Source of the DNA: Devosia equisanguinis
GTDB lineage: Bacteria > Pseudomonadota > Alphaproteobacteria > Rhizobiales > Devosiaceae
Length of the DNA: 64,000 nucleotides
Assembly: GCF_900631955.1 (NCBI RefSeq)
Contig: NZ_UZWD01000035.1
Location: forward strand, 1 to 64,000
Reading direction: 5' to 3'
Within the stretch, counting starts at the first letter, position 1, and every line of letters begins with the position of its first letter. Positions 60,655 through 64,000 of the stretch are shown here, one piece after another. The translations under genes were made by a program, and so were the position numbers. Below the pieces are notes generated by a model. It made no database searches. It saw only the letters and a list, made by a program, of their open reading frames with translations, and was not told where the DNA came from.

Positions 60655-61389
60655 TCAGAGGTCGCCGAACTTGCCGCTGGGCATGTCGAAGAGCCGCCCG
60701 TTTTCGGTGAGCGTGGGGCTCAACAGGTCGATCAGCTTCGGCGCGATCTCGGTCGGCTGCGGCAGGGTTTCCGGGTCTTCCCCCGGCATGGCCTTGGCCC
60801 GCATCGCCGTGCGCACGGCACCGGGATAGAAGATGTTGGCGCGGGCCTTGCTCTGCTCCAACTCGCCGGCATAAGACTTCACCAGCGCATCCAGCGCCGC
60901 CTTGCTGGCGGCGTAGAGCCCCCAGAACGGGCGTGCCGAGCGGGCAGCAGACGACGACACGAAGACCGCGCGTCCGGCCTCGGACTGGCGCAGCAGCAGG
61001 TCGAGCGAGCGCAGCAGGCGGTAATTCGCCGTGACGTTCACAGCCATGACCTTGTCGAACTCGTCGGGCTTGATGTGGCTGACCGGGCTGAGCACGCCCA
61101 AAAGGCCAGCATTGGCAACGAGCCCATCGAGATGTCCCCAACGCTCATAGATCGCGGCGCCGACGCGGTCGATGGCGTCGCCGTCGCGCAGGTCCAGCGG
61201 TACCAGCGTTGCGCTGGAGCCGAGCTCCTGAATGGCGTCGTCGAGTTCCTCGAGACCGCCGACCGTGCGGGCGACAGCCACCACATGGGCGCCGCGACGT
61301 GCGGCTTCCAGCGCCGCCGCATAGCCAATGCCGCGCGACGCGCCGGTGATCAATACGACCTTGCCGGCCAGTTCCTTGTTTTCAGCCAT
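60655..61389 (-). CDS. SDR family NAD(P)-dependent oxidoreductase
   Basis: A 244-residue short-chain dehydrogenase with an intact cofactor motif ITGASRGIG, NAGLLG, and the catalytic serine and YAASK motif in SSSAARSARPFWGLYAASK. It lies directly after purF (1-bp overlap), an arrangement common in alphaproteobacteria. Substrate unknown. It serves as a good contrast to the degenerate SDR domain at 32149-33390. Confidence 0.9.
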   Translation of the reverse strand: MAENKELAGKVVLITGASRGIGYAAALEAARRGAHVVAVARTVGGLEELDDAIQELGSSATLVPLDLRDGDAIDRVGAAIYERWGHLDGLVANAGLLGVLSPVSHIKPDEFDKVMAVNVTANYRLLRSLDLLLRQSEAGRAVFVSSSAARSARPFWGLYAASKAALDALVKSYAGELEQSKARANIFYPGAVRTAMRAKAMPGEDPETLPQPTEIAPKLIDLLSPTLTENGRLFDMPSGKFGDL

Positions 61390-62903
61390 CAGCCCGCTTC
61401 CCTCAGCATCGAAATCTGCTTGGGGTCGTTCATGGTCCGGCCATTGAGGTCGGTCAACTGTGTCGGATAGTCGCCGGTGAAATAGTGGTCGGTAAACTGC
61501 GGCGCCTTGGGATCGCGCTTCTTGCCGCCCACCGCTTCGTAGAGCCCGTCAATGGACAGGAACTGCAGCGAATCCGCGCCGATGAACCGGCACATGGCCT
61601 CGATATCGGCATATTGGTTGGCCAGCAGCTTGTCGGGATCAGGCGTGTCGATGCCGTAATAATCGGAGTGGAAGATCATCGGGCTGGCGACGCGGATATG
61701 CACTTCCGTCGCGCCGGCATCGCGGATCATCTGCACGATCTTGAGCGAAGTGGTGCCGCGCACGATGGAATCGTCGATCAGCACCACGCGCTTGCCGGCG
61801 ATCTCGGCCCGGTTGGCCGAATGCTTGAGGCGCACGCCGAAGGCGCGGATCTGCTGGGTTGGCTCGATGAAGGTCCGGCCCACATAGTGGTTGCGGATAA
61901 TGCCCAGCTCGAACGGGATGCCGCTCTGCTGCGCAAAGCCGATAGCCGCGGGCGTGCCGCCGTCGGGCACCGGCACCACCACATCGGCTTCGACCGGGGC
62001 TTCCTTGGCCAGGTTGATGCCGGCATTCTTGCGCGCCTTGTAGACGCTGCGGCCGGCCACCATGCTGTCGGGGCGGGCGAAATAGACATATTCGAACAGG
62101 CATGGCCGCTCGGGCACCTTGCGGGCCGGCTTACGGGCATCGATCGAAATCGAGCCGTCCGGCTGGATTTCGCAGATGATCACTTCGCCATTTTCGACAT
62201 CGCGCACATATTTGGCGCCGATAATGTCGAGGGCGCAGGTTTCCGAACAGAAGATAGGCTTGCCGTCAAGCTCGCCCATCACCAGTGGGCGGATGCCCAC
62301 CGGGTCGCGCGCCGCGATCAGCTTGGTGCGCGTCATTGCCAGCATGGCATAGCCGCCTTCCATCTGGCGCAGCGCGTCGATGAAGCGGTCGCTGGTCGAG
62401 GAATGGCGCGAGCGGGCGATCAGGTGCAGCACCACCTCGGTATCCGACGTGGACTGGCAGATGGCGCCGGTGGCGATGATCTGGCGGCGCAGCGTCAGCC
62501 CATTGGTAAAATTGCCATTATGGGCAATGGCGATGCCCCCGTCTTCGAGTTCGGCGAATAGCGGCTGCACATTGCGCAGCGCCACTTCGCCGGTGGTCGA
62601 ATAGCGGGTATGGCCGATGGCGATGGTCCCGGGCAGCTTGGCCAGCACGGCGGGGTCCGTATAATGGTCGCCCACCAGCCCCATATGCTTTTCCTGGTAG
62701 AACTGGCGGCCGTCAAAGCTGACAATCCCGGCTGCTTCCTGGCCGCGATGCTGCAGCGCATGCAAGCCGAGAGCGGTCAGTGTCGAGGCGTCGGTGTGCC
62801 CCAAAATGCCGAACACGCCGCACTCTTCATGCAGCGTGTCCCCAGAGAGATCGAAATCGTCATCGCTCGGATGGGTCACCTGGGTCTCCATGCCAAAAAT
62901 CAT
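61389..62903 (-). CDS. purF: Amidophosphoribosyltransferase
   Basis: A 504-residue enzyme that makes phosphoribosylamine from PRPP and glutamine, the first step of purine synthesis. The catalytic cysteine follows a short propeptide ([10 protein letters not shown], Cys about 28). The glutaminase domain shows [11 protein letters not shown] and AHNGNFTNG. The phosphoribosyltransferase domain carries the PRPP motif [13 protein letters not shown]. An in-frame ATG at 62891 is an alternative start; neither has a clear ribosome-binding site. It is downstream of cvpA on the same strand, the classical order. Confidence 0.96.
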   Translation of the reverse strand: MIFGMETQVTHPSDDDFDLSGDTLHEECGVFGILGHTDASTLTALGLHALQHRGQEAAGIVSFDGRQFYQEKHMGLVGDHYTDPAVLAKLPGTIAIGHTRYSTTGEVALRNVQPLFAELEDGGIAIAHNGNFTNGLTLRRQIIATGAICQSTSDTEVVLHLIARSRHSSTSDRFIDALRQMEGGYAMLAMTRTKLIAARDPVGIRPLVMGELDGKPIFCSETCALDIIGAKYVRDVENGEVIICEIQPDGSISIDARKPARKVPERPCLFEYVYFARPDSMVAGRSVYKARKNAGINLAKEAPVEADVVVPVPDGGTPAAIGFAQQSGIPFELGIIRNHYVGRTFIEPTQQIRAFGVRLKHSANRAEIAGKRVVLIDDSIVRGTTSLKIVQMIRDAGATEVHIRVASPMIFHSDYYGIDTPDPDKLLANQYADIEAMCRFIGADSLQFLSIDGLYEAVGGKKRDPKAPQFTDHYFTGDYPTQLTDLNGRTMNDPKQISMLREAG

Positions 62904-63026
62904 GTCCGCTGGGGCGGCGGGCCTATCGCCTGGCCGATTGCCAACGCCAATAGCGCAAAATCCTGTCGGCCACCACGGATAAGTGTGTCCGGCAGACTTG
63001 AACGGGGCGCAAGCTCCCGTCCGAGA

Positions 63027-63653
63027 TCAGCTTCGTGTTTGCACTTCGTCGACCGGATCGGTCGGATCGACGGTGCCGTCGAGCGTCGGGTCGACGCCAT
63101 CGAGACCGGCAGCCGGAGCCTGTGGATCCTCGGTCAGATTGGCGCCGCCGCCCTTGATGACTTCGGTGACCTTCTGCTCCAGCCCATCGGGCAACATCGA
63201 GATCAGCGTCTCGCCCATGCTGCGCAGCTGCGGCAGCGACTGCGAATTGCGCGCCCAGTCCGGCAGGTTGCTGCCCAGCAGCCACAGGCCGAAAATGGTG
63301 ATGACAATGGCAATCAGCACGCCGCGCAGCACGCCGAAGACGAAGCCCAGCGTCCGGTCGATCGGCCCGATGCGGCTATCGACGACAAAGTCGGCGATGC
63401 GCATGGTCAAAAGGTGCAGCACGATGAGGGCGACGATGAAGGTCACCACCACGGTGGCGATATTGGCCACCAGCTCCTCGGCGATATATTGCTGCGCGAT
63501 TTCGGGGTGGTAGAGATACATATAGACGGCGATCGCGGCCGAGCCGGCCCAGGTGGCCAGCGACAGCACTTCGCGGGTGAGGCCCCGCGCCGTCGCCAGG
63601 ATCGCTGAAATCAGCACCAGTACGCCCACACCAACGTCAAATGCAGTCAGCAT
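63027..63653 (-). CDS. cvpA: CvpA family membrane protein
   Basis: A 208-residue membrane protein with four hydrophobic helices (FDVGVGVLVLISAILATARG, LSLATWAGSAAIAVYMYL, NIATVVVTFIVALIVLHLL, VLRGVLIAIVITIFGLWLL). The conserved RIGPIDRTLGFVFGVLRG block is present. The C-terminal 50 residues are hydrophilic and acidic. CvpA lies upstream of purF in many proteobacteria. Its function concerns envelope maintenance and colicin V export and is not settled. Confidence 0.9.
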   Translation of the reverse strand: MLTAFDVGVGVLVLISAILATARGLTREVLSLATWAGSAAIAVYMYLYHPEIAQQYIAEELVANIATVVVTFIVALIVLHLLTMRIADFVVDSRIGPIDRTLGFVFGVLRGVLIAIVITIFGLWLLGSNLPDWARNSQSLPQLRSMGETLISMLPDGLEQKVTEVIKGGGANLTEDPQAPAAGLDGVDPTLDGTVDPTDPVDEVQTRS

Positions 63654-63764
63654 ATATCTTCGCCTAGTTTTACTTGCGCCCCGGCCTTGAGGGGACCATT
63701 AGCCGCTTTGATCGCCCCTGCCAAGGGCAGCGGTCGCGCTTGCATGAAAACTCTTTGTTAACTT

Positions 63765-64000
63765 TTACCACCCTTCCGGCTCTGGCATGGGCTTCTTGCC
63801 ATTGGCGGCGATGCGGCTGACCATGTCGCTGAGCTGGGCATATTCGGTGACCTCGAGCCCCGGCGCCTTGTCGGCCGCCCCCAGCCGCCCCGTCGCCACC
63901 GAACGGAAGCCCAGCTTCTGCGCCTCGCGCAGCCGCAGCGCCCCATGCACCACCGGCCTGACGCCGCCGGCCAGCGAAATCTCGCCGAAATAGACCGCTT
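63765..64000 (-). CDS. radA: DNA repair protein RadA, C-terminal fragment (cut by window edge)
   Basis: The last 77 codons of RadA; the 5' part lies beyond position 64000. FGEISLAGGVRPV and LREAQKLGF mark the Lon-like C-terminal domain of RadA/Sms. The end is extended by a short hydrophilic tail (ANGKKPMPEPEGW). RadA drives branch migration in recombination. The gene precedes cvpA and purF on the same strand. Confidence 0.9.
   Translation of the reverse strand, partial: AVYFGEISLAGGVRPVVHGALRLREAQKLGFRSVATGRLGAADKAPGLEVTEYAQLSDMVSRIAANGKKPMPEPEGW

Noticed and set aside
1..64000. CRISPR arrays, phage genes, insertion sequences, tRNA or rRNA genes
   Set aside because: No regularly spaced repeats, transposase or integrase motifs, or cloverleaf-forming stretches were recognised on either strand by reading; a dedicated scan was not possible.

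Overview
The window looks like a chromosomal piece of a high-GC alphaproteobacterium, most likely a Hyphomicrobiales member of the Devosia type. The basis is gene content and order (radA-cvpA-purF-SDR; rsmB and guaA; TPR protein-der-CorC), the many solute-binding-protein ABC operons and the GC-rich intergenic hairpin repeats. The genus is an inference. No rRNA, tRNA, CRISPR array, phage gene or transposase was recognised.

Layout. (1) 1-4.1 kb is core: a hairpin repeat, a MAPEG membrane protein, the rRNA methyltransferase RsmB, TspO and GMP synthase. (2) 4.1-18.5 kb is a peptide and amine utilisation block. A minus-strand operon encodes an oligopeptide-type ABC transporter (binding protein, fused two-domain ATPase, two permeases), an FAD amine oxidase, an aminotransferase, a FadR-type GntR regulator and RidA. 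Divergent from it are an amidohydrolase and a prolyl-oligopeptidase-family peptidase. The palindrome TTTGATCAAA occurs twice in the divergent promoter region, and a near-copy lies in front of the GntR gene, so this regulator probably controls the block. (3) 17.1-29.8 kb, minus strand, holds an amidase, a FeaB-like aldehyde dehydrogenase, an AraC regulator, a ribose-type ABC transporter, two tandem GMC oxidoreductases and a second aldehyde dehydrogenase: import and oxidation of alcohols and aldehydes.

(4) 30.0-37.5 kb, plus strand, is the most unusual part. After a LysR regulator comes a tightly overlapping operon: a thiolase-fold protein without its catalytic residues, a DUF35 zinc-ribbon/OB protein fused to an SDR-like domain that has lost its glycine motif and active-site lysine, a metal-dependent cyclase-family hydrolase and two tandem acyl-CoA ligases. 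This resembles the thiolase-like/DUF35 aldolase complexes of steroid side-chain breakdown, but with a fused degenerate dehydrogenase. (5) 37.6-43.4 kb has an M20 amidohydrolase, a small membrane protein, a copper amine oxidase without signal peptide, an MBL hydrolase and an AraC regulator. A 21-bp-spaced direct repeat typical of AraC operators lies in the divergent promoter.

(6) 43.5-50.8 kb is a nucleoside-type ABC operon (Bmp binding protein, ATPase, two permeases) ending in an ADP-ribosylglycohydrolase, with a divergent LacI regulator and a LacI-like operator. (7) 51.0-55.8 kb is a YtcA-MdtN-MdtO-MdtP-like tripartite efflux operon. (8) 56-64 kb returns to core genes: a TPR membrane protein, Der, a CorC-type CBS protein, a GNAT acetyltransferase, an SDR, PurF, CvpA and the 3' end of radA.

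Taken together, the middle 50 kb is a catabolic region in which each transport or oxidation module carries its own regulator, placed between housekeeping genes. All reading frames look intact apart from radA, which is cut by the window edge.
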